Shown here in pieces: positions 1 to 10,042 of a stretch of DNA of 64,000 nt. How positions within the stretch are numbered: the stretch's first letter is position 1; each line of letters opens with the position of its first letter. The notes under the pieces are model-generated. The model was not told where the DNA came from and made no database searches. It saw nothing but the letters and a program-made list of their open reading frames with translations. Source of the DNA: Roseicyclus sp. (GTDB lineage: Bacteria; Pseudomonadota; Alphaproteobacteria; Rhodobacterales; Rhodobacteraceae); NCBI GenBank assembly GCA_018401055.1, contig JAGYLB010000111.1:1-64000 (forward strand), written 5' to 3'. A program made the translations under genes and the position numbers.

Positions 1-1
1 G

Positions 2-1310
2 GACCTCTTCGACACCGCCCCGCCCGACAAGGGCCACCCGGTAAAGGGCGCGCCCGTTGGCCGACCGCCTGCGGCCTGCGCGGCTGGCCGATGTCATCGG
101 GCAGGACCACCTGCTGGGGCCCGAGGGGGCGCTGCGGGTCATGCTCGACGCAGGCGCGCTCACCTCGCTGATCCTCTGGGGGCCGCCGGGCGTGGGCAAG
201 ACCACCATCGCGCGGCTTCTGGCGCAGGAAACCAGCCTGCATTTCGTCCAGATCAGCGCGATCTTCACCGGCGTGCCCGACCTGCGCAAAGTGTTCGAGG
301 CGGCAAAACTGCGCCACGCCAACGGGCAAGGCACGTTGTTGTTCGTCGACGAGATCCACCGTTTCAACAAGGCGCAACAGGACGGCTTTCTGCCCCATAT
401 GGAGGACGGCACGATCCTTCTGGTCGGGGCCACGACCGAGAACCCCAGTTTCGAGCTGAACGCCGCGCTGATGTCGCGGGCGCAGGTTCTGGTGCTCAAC
501 CGCCTTGACGACGAGGCGCTGGAAAAGCTCATCGCCCATGCCGAACTGGAGTTGCACCACCCCCTGCCGCTCCGGCCCGAGGCGCGTGAGGCTTTGGTCA
601 GCATGGCCGATGGCGACGGCCGCGCGCTGCTCAATCTGGTGGAACAGGTCGCGGCGTGGAAGGTCGAGGGCCAACTTGATGGTGATCAGCTTTCCGCCCG
701 CCTGCAACGCCGCGCCGCGCAATACGACAAGTCGGGCGAGGGGCATTACAACCTGATCTCGGCGCTGCACAAATCCGTCCGCGGGTCCGATCCCGATGCC
801 GCGCTCTATTGGTTCGCCCGGATGCTGGAGGGGGGCGAGGACCCCCGCTTCCTCGCCCGCCGCATCACCCGCATGGCGGTGGAGGACATCGGGCTGGCCG
901 ATCCCGGCGCGCAACGGCAATGCCTTGACGCGTGGCAGACTTACGAGCGGCTCGGTTCACCCGAGGGCGAACTGGCGCTGGCGCAAGCCGTGCTCTACCT
1001 GGCGCTCGCGCCGAAATCGAACGCCGCCTATGTCGCCTACAAGGCGGCTCGGGCCAGCGCGAAATCCACCGGGTCCGCGCCGCCGCCCAAGCACATCCTG
1101 AACGCCCCCACCAAGATGATGAAAGATCAAGGCTATGGCGCGGGCTATGCCTATGACCATGACGCGGAGGACGGGTTTTCGGGGCAGAACTACTTCCCCG
1201 ACACCATGTCGCGCCCATCCTTCTACGCACCCGTCGAACGCGGCTACGAGCGGGATCTGAAAAAGCGGCTGGAGTGGTTCGAAGGGCTGCGCGCCAAGCG
1301 GAAAGGCTAG
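2..1310 (+). CDS. rarA: replication-associated recombination protein RarA (MgsA), 5' partial, one frameshift
   Basis: AAA+ ATPase of the clamp-loader-like RarA/MgsA family, which acts at stalled replication forks. The Walker A motif GPPGVGKTT, the Walker B stretch LLFVDEIHRF and the sensor motif ATTENPSF follow one another in the first third, and the C-terminal RarA domain is complete to the stop. The gene enters from the left edge: from base 2 the sequence reads DLFDTAPPDKGHP, a normal RarA N-terminus, but one extra G near base 56 changes frame and the family sequence resumes at 57 (LADRLRPARL). The TTG at 57 is therefore not a real start. crcB follows 44 bp downstream on the same strand. 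Confidence 0.93.
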
Positions 1311-1354
1311 GCCGCCCATTGACTCCCAATCGCGCGCGACCCATCACGCGGCCC

Positions 1355-1729
1355 ATGACAGCCATTCTTCAGGTCGCCCTCGGCGGCGCCATCGGCGCCG
1401 TGCTCCGATACCTCACAGGGATCGGCCTGATCCGGCTGTTCGGTCAGACGCCCATGCCCTTGGGCGTCTTGACGGTGAACATCCTCGGCTCGCTCGCCAT
1501 GGGCCTGTTCATCACCGCCGCCGCGCAACGCGGGTTCACGTATCTCTCGCCGCTGATCGCAACCGGCATCCTCGGCGGCTTCACCACCTTCTCGGCCTTC
1601 TCGCTCGAGGCGGTCGCGCTTTACGAACGCGGCGCGCTCGGCCTCGCGGCCGTCTACGTCATCGCCAATGTCACCCTGTCCATTGCCGCGCTGTTTGCCG
1701 GCATGGCAATCGCGCGAGGCCTCGCATGA
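1355..1729 (+). CDS. crcB: fluoride efflux channel CrcB (Fluc)
   Basis: Small four-helix membrane protein of 124 residues that exports fluoride as a dual-topology dimer. Visible family marks are GGAIGAVLRY near the N-terminus, TVNILGS with the conserved Asn in helix 2, and GGFTTFSAFS in helix 3, which holds the Phe residues lining the pore. I chose the ATG at 1355 because it starts directly at the first hydrophobic helix; the frame is open further upstream but that part overlaps the end of rarA. The stop overlaps the next start in an ATGA, so translation is probably coupled to the pseudouridine synthase. I see no fluoride riboswitch in the short upstream gap. Confidence 0.95.
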   Translation: MTAILQVALGGAIGAVLRYLTGIGLIRLFGQTPMPLGVLTVNILGSLAMGLFITAAAQRGFTYLSPLIATGILGGFTTFSAFSLEAVALYERGALGLAAVYVIANVTLSIAALFAGMAIARGLA

Positions 1730-2771
1730 GCGGCGTCCAGACCCTGACCATCGGCAGCGGCGAGGGCGGCCAGCGCCTTGACCGCTGGTTCCGCCGCCAG
1801 TTTCCCCAGATCTCGCAAGGTCGCATCGAAAGATGTGCCGCAAGGGCGAGATCCGCATCGACGGTGCCCGCGCCAAGCCCGCCACAAGGGTGGAGGAGGG
1901 GCAGGCCGTCCGCATCCCGCCGCTGCCCGACACCGAGGCGCCCGAGGCTGCGGCGCCCAAGCAGCGCATCTCGGACGCCGACATCGCCATGATCCGCGCC
2001 GCCGTCCTCTACCGTGACGACCACATCATCGCGCTCAACAAGCCTGCCGGTCTGCCCTCGCAGGGCGGATCGGGCCATACCCGCCATGTCGACGGACTGG
2101 CCGAGGCGCTGACCTTCGGCGCGCCGGACAAGCCGCGCCTTGTCCACAGGCTCGACAAGGACACCTCGGGCGTCTTGATCCTTGCCCGCTCGCGCATCGC
2201 CGCGCAGGCCATGACCGAGGCTTTCCGCGCCAAATCCACCCGCAAGATCTACTGGGCCGCCGTCGCGGGCGTGCCCAGCCCCCGCATGGGCACGATCAAG
2301 ACCGGCCTCGTGAAAGCCCCCGGCCATGGCGCGGGCGGCGAGGGCGAGAAGATGCTGGTCGTCCCCACCGACGCCATCGACAAGACCGACGGCGCGAAAC
2401 GCGCGGTCACCGATTACGCCACCCTCTCCGCGCTTGGATCGCGCACCGCATGGCTCGCCATGGTCCCGGTCACGGGCCGCACCCACCAGCTGCGCGCGCA
2501 TATGGCCGCCATCGGCCATCCCGTCATCGGTGATGGCAAATACGGCGGATCGGGGCAGGAAAACCTCGGCGACGGCTGGGGCGCGCAACTGGGCGGCGAG
2601 ATCAGCCGCAAGCTGCACCTGCACGCCCGGTCGCTCACCATGACCCACCCGATCACCAAGGCCCGCCTGACCATTACCGCCCCCTTGCCCGAGCATATGC
2701 AAAGGACATGGGATCAGCTGGAATGGCGCGCCTCCGACGTGCCCGCCGACCCGTTCGAGGATGAGGCATGA
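1726..2771 (+). CDS. rluC: RluC/RluD-family 23S rRNA pseudouridine synthase (one frameshift)
   Basis: Converts uridines of 23S rRNA to pseudouridine. An S4 RNA-binding domain occupies about the first 65 residues (RLDRWFRRQFP, then CRKGEIRIDG), followed by the catalytic domain with VHRLDKDTSGVLIL, whose Asp is the nucleophile, and the GRTHQLRAHM motif. The protein is complete except for a single-base loss near 1832, where GRIER passes into MCRKGEIR in another frame. It starts in an ATGA overlap with crcB and ends in another with the HAD phosphatase, so this is a compact operon. Assignment to RluC and not RluD rests on overall resemblance only. Confidence 0.9.
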
Positions 2772-3448
2772 CCGATCTGCGTCTTGTCATCTTCGACGTC
2801 GATGGTACGCTGATCGACAGTCAGGCGCATATTCTGGCGGCGATGCAGGCGGCCTTTGACGCCAACGGCCTTCCGGCGCCCGTTCGGTCCGACACTCTGG
2901 CCATCGTCGGTCTGTCGCTGCCCGTTGCCATGGCCCGCCTTGTTCCCGACCACCCGGATCACCACGACCCGCTCGTCGCCGCCTACAAGGACGCCTTTGC
3001 AACCCTGCGCCTGTCGCCCGACGGCGCGGCCCTCTCGCCGCTCTTCCCCGGTGCGCGCGCAGCCCTCGACCGTCTGGCGACCGAGGACCACACGCTCATG
3101 GCCATCGCCACCGGCAAGTCGCGGCGTGGGATGGACCATATCCTCGACCTCCATGGTTTGCGCGGTCTGTTCCAATCGGTGCAAGTGGCCGACGATCACC
3201 CGTCGAAACCGCACCCCTCGATGATCCACGCCTGCCTGCGCGATACCGGCGTCGACCCGCGCCGCGCCGTGATTCTTGGCGACACCACCTACGACATCGA
3301 GATGGGCGTCGCCGCGGGCATCCATGCGCTGGGCGTCACCTGGGGTTACCACCCGTCCGAGGCGCTGACCCGTGCGGGCGCCACCGCGCTGATCGACCGG
3401 TTCGATGCCCTGCCCGCCGCCCTTGACGCGCTAGGGGTGCCCGCATGA
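2768..3448 (+). CDS. HAD-superfamily hydrolase, phosphoglycolate phosphatase-like (Gph)
   Basis: 226-residue haloacid dehalogenase-type phosphatase. Motif I FDVDGTLIDS carries both catalytic Asp residues; ATGKSRRG holds motif II, KPHPSM the motif III Lys, and LGDTTYDIEMG the metal-binding motif IV. A C1-type helical cap lies between motifs I and II, as in phosphoglycolate phosphatase. Dephosphorylation of 2-phosphoglycolate would suit the glcDEF glycolate oxidase genes elsewhere in the window, but many such proteins act on other sugar phosphates or on nucleotides. It overlaps both neighbours by four bases. Confidence 0.85.
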   Translation: MTDLRLVIFDVDGTLIDSQAHILAAMQAAFDANGLPAPVRSDTLAIVGLSLPVAMARLVPDHPDHHDPLVAAYKDAFATLRLSPDGAALSPLFPGARAALDRLATEDHTLMAIATGKSRRGMDHILDLHGLRGLFQSVQVADDHPSKPHPSMIHACLRDTGVDPRRAVILGDTTYDIEMGVAAGIHALGVTWGYHPSEALTRAGATALIDRFDALPAALDALGVPA

Positions 3449-4161
3449 TCGGCGGATGGAAGGCCAAGCGCTTCTGGCAAGACGTGTCGGTCACCGAAGA
3501 GCCCAATGGCTTCGCCGTGATGCTCGACACCCGCCGCGTGCTGACACCCGGCAAGCAGCCCCTGATCGTGCCGACCCGCGCCATGGCCACGGCCGTTGCC
3601 GCCGAATGGGCCGCCCAGACGGGCGAGATCCAACCGCTCACCATGCCCGTCACCCGCGCCGCCAATTCCGCCATCGAACGCGTCCGCCCCCAGCGGGCCG
3701 AGGTCGCCGCAATGCTGGCCGCCTATGCCGAGACCGACCTGACCTGCCACCGCGCCGCCAGCCCGGCGGAACTGGTTGCCCGTCAGGCGCAGGCCTGGGA
3801 CCCCGTGCTCGACTGGGCCGCGACGGCCCATGGCGCGCCGCTGATCCCCACCACAGGTGTCTTGCCCATCGAACAGCCGCCCGAAAGCCTGCGCGCGCTG
3901 GCCGATCATGTCGCGGCGTTGGATGAATTCCACCTCACGGCGCTGCATGATCTGGTCACGCTGTCCGGCTCGCTTCTGCTGGGGCTCGCCACCGCCGAGC
4001 GCCATCTTGATCCCGAAGCGGCCTGGGCCGTGTCGCGAATCGATGAGGAGTGGCAGATTGAGCACTGGGGCCGCGACGAGGATGCCGACGCCGCGATGGA
4101 GATCAAGCGCGCGCAGTTCTTGATGGCCGATACCTTCTGGACGATGTGCACCGCCGATTGA
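3445..4161 (+). CDS. ATP12-family F1-ATPase assembly chaperone
   Basis: 238 residues, matching the ATP12 family, which in mitochondria binds the F1 alpha subunit before it joins the beta subunit; alphaproteobacteria keep a homologue. Recognisable stretches are the N-terminal KRFWQDVSV, the segment LDTRRVLTPGKQPL, the central AAEWAAQTGEIQP and the C-terminal EEWQIEHWGRDEDA. Its start overlaps the HAD gene stop in an ATGA. It is the last gene of the crcB operon; the 234 bp after it separates it from the transporter gene aapJ. The bacterial role is inferred from the family. Confidence 0.9.
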   Translation: MIGGWKAKRFWQDVSVTEEPNGFAVMLDTRRVLTPGKQPLIVPTRAMATAVAAEWAAQTGEIQPLTMPVTRAANSAIERVRPQRAEVAAMLAAYAETDLTCHRAASPAELVARQAQAWDPVLDWAATAHGAPLIPTTGVLPIEQPPESLRALADHVAALDEFHLTALHDLVTLSGSLLLGLATAERHLDPEAAWAVSRIDEEWQIEHWGRDEDADAAMEIKRAQFLMADTFWTMCTAD

Positions 4162-4395
4162 GGCGGGCGGCCCGGGCACATGGCCCGCGCAGGGAAAGAA
4201 TCAGGTCCAACGCTGCGAAAATGGGCGTTTGGGGTGGCCGATTGACGGGGAACCTGCCCTGTTTCCCTTGACGTCTTAGCAGGCTTTGCACAGGTTGCCT
4301 TCGTTAAGGGGTACCGTATCGCCGTGAACGAAGGCCAAGCGCTTTCGTAAACAAAAATCAGATGCCGTCGGGCGGCCCTGCGGGAAGAGGTCAAC

Positions 4396-5415
4396 ATGAT
4401 GAAACCGATGCTGTGCGGGGCTGTGGTTGCCGCAAGCCTCACGGCAGGTGTGGTGCAGGCACAATCCTTGCGCGATACGGTGCAGGACCGAGGCGTGCTG
4501 ACTTGCGGGACCAACGAAAGCCTCGTTGGCTTTGCAGCGCGAAACGCCAATGGCGTCTGGAACGGCTTCGATGTTGCCATGTGCCGGGCGATCGCGGCCG
4601 CTGTTCTGGGCGATGCGCTGGCAATCGAGGTGGTTCCCCTCGCTCCCGAGGCAAGTCTTGTCGCGCTGGCCACGGGGGACGTGGATGTGCTTGTCCGCAA
4701 GACATGGGATTTCTCGAACGACGCAGGCATGGACGTCGATTTTGTCGGCGTCTACCACTACGACGGTCTTGGTCTGATGGTGCGTTCGTCCCTCGGGGTC
4801 GCGTCAACGACGGAATTGGAGGGCGCGACAGTCTGCGTGACGCCCGACACCGCGACGGATGCTAACCTGTCCGACTATTTCAGGGTCAACAACATCAGCT
4901 ACCTTGATGTGCCGGTGACCGATGCCGCCGATGCACAGCGCCGCTATCTGGCCGGCGACTGCGAAGTGATCAGCGGCGCCATCTCAAGTCTTGCCGCGAC
5001 CCGCGCGACCTTCGAGACGGCCAGCGAACATGTTATTTTGCCCGAGATCTTGTCGCGTGAGCCGCTCGGGCCCGCCGTCCGCTCGAATGACGCAGAATGG
5101 GCCGATATCGTGCGATGGACGCTGTTCGCCCTCATTGCAGCCGAGGAATACGGGGTGACATCGGTCAATGTCATGGAACTGGCTGCGGCCCCTACCAGCA
5201 ACCGCGAGGTGAACCGCCTGCTCGGCACCGAGGGGGATTTCGGCGCCATGCTCGGCCTGCCCGCCGACTGGGCGGCCCGTGTCATTGCGGCTGTCGGCAA
5301 CTACGGCGAGGTTTTCGAGGGCAGCATCGGCGAGGCCACGCCCGTCGGCCTTGCGCGCGGGCTGAATGCGCAGTGGATCGACGGCGGCTTGATCTACGCG
5401 CCGCCTTTCCGCTGA
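4396..5415 (+). CDS. aapJ: general L-amino acid ABC transporter, periplasmic binding protein (AapJ/BztA-like)
   Basis: 339-residue periplasmic solute-binding protein. A signal peptide (MMKPMLCGAVVAASLTAGVVQA) is followed by the family start LRDTVQDRGVLTCGTNESLVGF and by the paired cysteines of AapJ/BztA proteins. The C-terminus GGLIYAPPFR is the normal family end, so the protein is full length. The start is ATG 4396 or 4399; both give the same signal peptide and an AGAGG-type ribosome site lies just upstream. Normally two permease genes (aapQ, aapM) follow; here only 204 bp separates it from the ATPase gene. Substrates are probably glutamate, aspartate and other polar amino acids. Confidence 0.92.
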   Translation: MMKPMLCGAVVAASLTAGVVQAQSLRDTVQDRGVLTCGTNESLVGFAARNANGVWNGFDVAMCRAIAAAVLGDALAIEVVPLAPEASLVALATGDVDVLVRKTWDFSNDAGMDVDFVGVYHYDGLGLMVRSSLGVASTTELEGATVCVTPDTATDANLSDYFRVNNISYLDVPVTDAADAQRRYLAGDCEVISGAISSLAATRATFETASEHVILPEILSREPLGPAVRSNDAEWADIVRWTLFALIAAEEYGVTSVNVMELAAAPTSNREVNRLLGTEGDFGAMLGLPADWAARVIAAVGNYGEVFEGSIGEATPVGLARGLNAQWIDGGLIYAPPFR

Positions 5416-5619
5416 GCCGCGCGGCGCGCGCCGGCACGGCCGCTCCGCCCGTATTAGGGGCCCAAGCCCAAACGAGTGGTGTTTTTTTCGGCGAATCGTG
5501 ACGGATCGCCGCAAAATTCGGCGTATGCCTTGGGTGCCGGGTTGCCGGATCGCAGTTTCGCGGTCAGTTTGTGACACATGCCGGGCAGTGTCCGGTGACG
5601 ACCAGAAAGGAACGCTGTC

Positions 5620-6423
5620 ATGGCCGACGCTCAGGCACATCTCGCCGAAACCCGCGATATCGACCGGTCGCAGATGACGGTCTCGGACGAGATCGCGATT
5701 TCGATCAGCAACATGAACAAGTGGTATGGCACCTTTCATGTGTTGCGCGACATCAACCTGACGGTGAACCGCGGCGAACGTATCGTGATCTGTGGCCCGT
5801 CCGGATCGGGCAAGTCCACCCTGATCCGCTGCATCAACGCGCTGGAGGAACATCAGAAGGGCCAGATCATCGTCGATGGCACGCGCTTGTCCAATGACAT
5901 CAAGAATATCGACACGATCCGGTCCGAGGTCGGGATGGTGTTCCAGCACTTCAACCTGTTTCCGCATCTCACCATTCTCGAGAATTGCACGCTGGCCCCG
6001 ATCTGGGTGCGCAAGATCCCCAAGCGCGAAGCCGAGGAAACCGCGATGTATTTCCTCGAAAAGGTCAAGATCCCCGAGCAGGCGCTGAAATATCCCGGCC
6101 AGCTGTCGGGCGGCCAGCAGCAGCGCGTCGCCATCGCGCGGTCCCTGTGCATGCGGCCCCGGATCATGCTGTTCGACGAGCCGACCTCTGCGCTCGACCC
6201 CGAGATGATCAAGGAAGTGCTCGACACCATGATCGCGCTGGCCGAGGAGGGCATGACCATGCTGGTGGTGACCCACGAGATGGGCTTCGCGCAGGCCGTG
6301 GCCAACCGTGTGATCTTCATGGATCAAGGCCAGATCGTCGAACAAAACGAGCCCAAGGCCTTTTTCAACAACCCCCAGAACGAGCGGACCAAACTGTTCC
6401 TCAGCCAGATCCTCGGGCATTGA
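5620..6423 (+). CDS. aapP: amino acid ABC transporter ATP-binding protein (AapP/BztD-like)
   Basis: 267-residue ABC ATPase of the polar amino acid uptake family. Walker [11 protein letters not shown]-loop [10 protein letters not shown], signature [15 protein letters not shown], Walker [13 protein letters not shown] and H-loop VVTHEMGF are all intact. An N-terminal extension of about 27 residues precedes [10 protein letters not shown], as in AapP of related bacteria. The ATG at 5620 has AAAGGA eleven bases upstream. The partner permeases are not next to it, so it must pair with permeases elsewhere or the assembly has lost them. The histidine phosphatase gene follows on the other strand. Confidence 0.93.
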   Translation: MADAQAHLAETRDIDRSQMTVSDEIAISISNMNKWYGTFHVLRDINLTVNRGERIVICGPSGSGKSTLIRCINALEEHQKGQIIVDGTRLSNDIKNIDTIRSEVGMVFQHFNLFPHLTILENCTLAPIWVRKIPKREAEETAMYFLEKVKIPEQALKYPGQLSGGQQQRVAIARSLCMRPRIMLFDEPTSALDPEMIKEVLDTMIALAEEGMTMLVVTHEMGFAQAVANRVIFMDQGQIVEQNEPKAFFNNPQNERTKLFLSQILGH

Positions 6424-6453
6424 GGCGGGTGTTTTGCGAGGCGGAAAACGCCG

Positions 6454-6954
6454 TCACAGGTCGCGCGGCACCACGAAATCGACCACGCGGCCCGACCACC
6501 AGTCGACTGCAGACCAATCGTCACCCTCAAACTCGGCCACCAGCGTGGCGCAGGTAGGGTAATCTATAAATCGGGGATGCGGTGCGGGCTCGGCCACGAT
6601 GCGATGCGCGCATTCCCCGATGCCGGGGTTGTGGCCGATCAGCATGACCTTTTGAACGGATGCCCCTCTCAGGTGCTGCAAGATCTGCTGCGCCTCGGCG
6701 TGGTAGAGATCCGGCTCGACCGTCATCGGCACGGGACGCTCAAGGGTGGGGGCAAGCAGCTCCCATGTTTCTTGCGTCCGGCGGGCCGATGACACCAGCA
6801 CCGCCTCGGGCACATGGCCGTGTGCCGCGAGCCACGCCCCGATCTTGGGTGCATCGCCTCGGCCCCGCGCGTTCAGCACCCTGTCGTGATCGGACAACAG
6901 AGGATCATCCCAGTCGGATTTGGCGTGCCGGGTCAGGATCAGGGTCAGCGTCAT
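6454..6954 (-). CDS. SixA-like histidine phosphatase
   Basis: 166 residues of the histidine phosphatase (phosphoglycerate mutase-like) superfamily, close to SixA, which removes phosphate from phosphohistidine proteins. The N-terminal motif LTRHAKSDWDD carries the catalytic His (RHA in place of RHG, as in SixA), and LIGHNPGIGE carries the second His. The ATG at 6954 overlaps the TGA of the upstream iron-sulfur protein gene by ATGA, so the two are probably cotranscribed. The target of the phosphatase cannot be told from the sequence. Confidence 0.88.
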   Translation of the reverse strand: MTLTLILTRHAKSDWDDPLLSDHDRVLNARGRGDAPKIGAWLAAHGHVPEAVLVSSARRTQETWELLAPTLERPVPMTVEPDLYHAEAQQILQHLRGASVQKVMLIGHNPGIGECAHRIVAEPAPHPRFIDYPTCATLVAEFEGDDWSAVDWWSGRVVDFVVPRDL

Positions 6955-7598
6955 GGGTGAAAGCTCCGCATGTGGAACGCCGACTGCTCGGGGCGACGAC
7001 CGTAGGTTTCGCTGACCGGGCAGGCCCTGCCGAACACGGCACCCCCGATCCAGACAATCCTGCCCCGCCTCGGTGTCGAGAAAGGCATGGCAGGCTGCAA
7101 TGTCATACCCCGACCTGCCCAGCGCGCCAACAGGGCAGGCTGTCTCGCAGGGGCGCGCGCAAGAGAGGCAGGGGGAGGCGGCGGCGGCGGCAGGTCGATC
7201 CGGTCGCGCAGGGCCAGCGCGCGCCGCCACGACGCCATCAGCCCGGCCATATCATGAACCAGCAGCGTCACCGGGCTGACATGGGCACGCCCGGTCCGCT
7301 GTGCCCATCCGATGAAGGGTTGGAACGGCGGCCCGCCGAAGGGAAAAGGGCCCTGGCGCCGCAGGTCGCAAGCCAGCCTGCCGATCACCCGTCGCGACCA
7401 ACGGTCAAGCGGGTCTGGCTTGCCGTCGGAAAATTCGGGCTTGGCGGTCACATGGTCCCAGAACCCCGGTTCGCGCGGGCCAAGCAGCAAAAGCGTCTGG
7501 CAACCGACCGGCGTGGCGTCATCTGGGTCGGGATAAAACCCGCCAAAGACCGCCAGATGATGGCAGGCGAGGCGGGCTTCGATCTCCTCGATGGTCAT
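6951..7598 (-). CDS. ferredoxin-like 4Fe-4S protein (two compensating frameshifts)
   Basis: About 215 residues. The N-terminal part (CHHLAVFGGFYPDPDD, then LLLLGPREPGFWDHV) resembles conserved rhodobacterial proteins annotated simply as ferredoxin. The cluster-binding region lies in a different frame from both flanks: it reads CLSCARPCETACPVGAL and later CLDRGC, so one shift falls in the C-rich run near 7160-7190 and one near 7030, after which ACPVSETYG returns to the first frame. Together the cysteines could bind one 4Fe-4S cluster. Partner and reaction are unknown; some similarity to epoxyqueuosine reductase-type ferredoxin domains is possible. Its stop overlaps the sixA-like start. Confidence 0.7.
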   Translation of the reverse strand: MTIEEIEARLACHHLAVFGGFYPDPDDATPVGCQTLLLLGPREPGFWDHVTAKPEFSDGKPDPLDRWSRRVIGRLACDLRRQGPFPFGGPPFQPFIGWAQRTGRAHVSPVTLLVHDMAGLMASWRRALALRDRIDLPPPPPPPASLARAPARQPALLARWAGRGMTLQPAMPFSTPRRGRIVWIGGAVFGRACPVSETYGRRPEQSAFHMRSFHP

Positions 7599-7661
7599 CC
7601 TGCCCGTCCTCGTTGTCGTGCACGCGCGGTGTACGGGCTGTGTACACCCTGTGACCGGCCC

Positions 7662-8522
7662 TCAGGCCCGGATCATCGACCCCGCGCCGTGTTCCGTGAA
7701 CAGCTCCAGCAGCACCGCATTGGCCACCCGCCCGTCCACAATAGTGCAGGCCCTGACGCCCGCGCGGACCGCCTCGATCGCAGTTTCGGTCTTGGGAATC
7801 ATGCCGCCCGCGATCACGCCCGTGCGTGTCATCTCCTCGACCTCGGCGGCCTTCAGCTCGGTCACCAGTTCGCCTTCGGCATTCTTCACACCCGCAACAT
7901 TCGTCAGCAATAACAAGCGGTCGGCCTTCAGCGCCGCCGCGATGGCACCTGCGGCCGTGTCGCCGTTGATGTTGAAGGTCTCGCCGTTGCGCCCCATGCC
8001 GATGGGGGCGATGACCGGGATCATGTCATCCTCGAACAGGTTGTTGATCACCGCCGGGTCGACCTCGACCGGAATGCCGACGAAGCCGAATTTCGCATCC
8101 GCCGGTTCGCAGATCATCAAAGAGGCATCCTTGCCCGACAGGCCCACGGCTTTGCCGCCTTGCGCATTGATCGCCTGCACGATGCGCTGGTTCACCAGCC
8201 CCGACAGAACCATCTCGACCACCTCGACGGTGGCGGCATCGGTGACGCGCTTGCCGTCGATGAACTCGGACTTTATCCCGAGTTTGTCGAGCATTTCGTT
8301 GATCATCGGCCCGCCGCCATGCACGACGACCGGGTTCACACCGACCTGCCGCAGCAGCACGATGTCGCGCGCGAAGCTGTCCATGGTATCGTCATCGCCC
8401 ATCGCGTTTCCGCCGAACTTGATGACGACAACCGCGTCGTTGAAGCGCTGCAGATAGGGCAGAGCCTCGCTCAGCGTGCGGGCAACGGCAAGGTGATCGC
8501 GGGTCATGTCTCTTTGCTTCAT
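7662..8522 (-). CDS. argB: acetylglutamate kinase
   Basis: Phosphorylates N-acetyl-L-glutamate, the second step of arginine synthesis. The 286-residue protein is intact: [10 protein letters not shown] near the N-terminus, [10 protein letters not shown] in the substrate pocket, [11 protein letters not shown] for nucleotide binding and [10 protein letters not shown] near the C-terminus are all as in the family. The reading frame starts at 8522 (MKQRDM); a second ATG at 8507 (MTRDHL) is equally possible. It stands alone, between the iron-sulfur protein gene and engB, on the same strand as both. Confidence 0.96.
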   Translation of the reverse strand: MKQRDMTRDHLAVARTLSEALPYLQRFNDAVVVIKFGGNAMGDDDTMDSFARDIVLLRQVGVNPVVVHGGGPMINEMLDKLGIKSEFIDGKRVTDAATVEVVEMVLSGLVNQRIVQAINAQGGKAVGLSGKDASLMICEPADAKFGFVGIPVEVDPAVINNLFEDDMIPVIAPIGMGRNGETFNINGDTAAGAIAAALKADRLLLLTNVAGVKNAEGELVTELKAAEVEEMTRTGVIAGGMIPKTETAIEAVRAGVRACTIVDGRVANAVLLELFTEHGAGSMIRA

Positions 8523-8619
8523 CTTTGGGCCCCGGGGTGGTGTTGCGCTTGAATAGGCGAGGCATGCGCCGGTGTGAAGCGGCGCCTTCGCATATTTGAG
8601 GAAAGATGAGGGCGCGGGG

Positions 8620-9280
8620 TCAGTCCAGCGTGGCGATGATGGCGCGCAGCGCCTCGATCCCGTCGCCCTTCTCCGAGGAGGTCAGGACCAGTTCGGGATA
8701 GGCCGCCGGGTGCTTGGCCAGCGCGCACGCGCACCTGCGACAGCGATCGTTTCGCGGTCGGTGCCGCGCAGCTTGTCGGACTTCGTCATCACCACCTGAA
8801 ACGGAACCGCAGATTTGTCGAGCAGCGTCATGATCTCCTGATCGACCTCTTTTGCGCCATGGCGCGCGTCGATCAGCACGAAGGCGCGGCGCAGCGTGGC
8901 GCGCCCGGGAGATAGGATCGCAGCAGAGCACGCTGCCATTTCTCACCAACGGCCGATGGGGGCCTCGGCGTAGCCATAGCCGGGCAGGTCGACGAGGTAA
9001 TGGCTTTCGCCCAAGGTGAAGAAGTTGATTTCTTGCGTGCGGCCCGGCGTGTTCGACGCCCGGGCCAGCGCCTTGCGCCCGGTCAGCGCATTGATCAGCG
9101 TGGATTTTCCCACGTTCGACCGGCCGGCGAAACAGACCTCGGGGCGGTCGGCGGGCGGCAGGCCGTCCATGGCCACGACACCTTTGATGGAACTCGCCCC
9201 GCCTGCGAACAGCTTGCGGCCAACCTCGGCGGTGATATCGTCGGGCTCTTCGGCCAGGGGAAAGGGCAGGGCAGCGTCAT
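8620..9280 (-). CDS. engB: ribosome biogenesis GTP-binding protein EngB (YihA/YsxC), frameshifted
   Basis: Essential small GTPase for large-subunit ribosome assembly. In order: G1 [17 protein letters not shown]2 region [13 protein letters not shown]3 [10 protein letters not shown]4 MTKSDKL and G5 LTSSEKGDG, then the terminal helix ending IIATLD. The frame changes at least three times, near 9265, 8945 and 8730, with conserved EngB sequence on each side. The ATG at 9280 overlaps the TGA of the upstream MOSC gene (ATGA), so the order yidC-MOSC-engB is coupled. Because the gene is essential in most bacteria, the shifts are most likely sequence errors. Confidence 0.9.
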
Positions 9281-10042
9281 GCGACGGGCCACCTCGTCGC
9301 CGGCGGCAATCGGCCCGGCGCGGCGCACCGTGGCATAGACCGCCGAAACTCGGTGTGGCCCCAACCGTCCTCAAGGCGTGCAGAGCACGGCCGCGTCGCG
9401 GCTTGCCGGTCGTCGGGTTGGCTCTCGGTCGCGCGGCAGCGGATCCGATGCGGCTCGATCACCGCAGGAGCGCGGCATCCGCCGATCACGCAGGACTTGC
9501 CGACCAGATCGAACTCCTCCAACGGGGCCAGTCCGTCGAGCCAGAGGTTACCGCGAAACCGCCGCGGGTCGAGGGCTTGGCCGATCCGCTGCGACAGCGC
9601 GCGCTGAGCGAGGCGTGGTTCAGCACCGAGACCGAGGCGAAGGGCGCGTCACTCATGCCCGTGCCAGGGCGCCTTGACCAGCGCTGCAGGCCTGGGCCGG
9701 CCCTCGGGGTAGAATCGGGCGTCAGCCAGTCCAGAAAGCGGCGCGCCGCCCTCGGTTTCCGGGTGCAAGGCCAGATCGGGCGCGGTCGGGATGACACAGG
9801 ATGGATCACCCTGTCGGTCCACCCTTGCGCGCGCACGGCCATCAGGCTGGACGGCTTTGCGCACCCGCGCAGGAAGTTGCGGCAAGACCATCCAGCCATC
9901 CGCGCCTCGCCCTCTCTTGCAGCACGGCCCAGCGCCGGTCAAGCGGCAGCGGCCGGTCGATGTGCAGGCCCACATGGTCCAGCGCTTCGGCCCCGATCCC
10001 CTTGATCGGATGCCGCCAGATCTGGGCCAGTTGCCAGCTCAT
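9277..10042 (-). CDS. MOSC-domain protein, several frameshifts
   Basis: MOSC domains occur in molybdenum-cofactor sulfurases and in YiiM/YcbX-type proteins that handle Moco-dependent detoxification. The N-terminus [15 protein letters not shown] has the beta-barrel start (WRHPIKG) of the family, and pieces such as [29 protein letters not shown] and [17 protein letters not shown], spread over three frames, form the rest, including the single Cys in the KSCVIGG region. At least four frame changes are needed. The ATG at 10042 overlaps the yidC stop (ATGA). The chemistry in this organism is not known. Confidence 0.75.
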
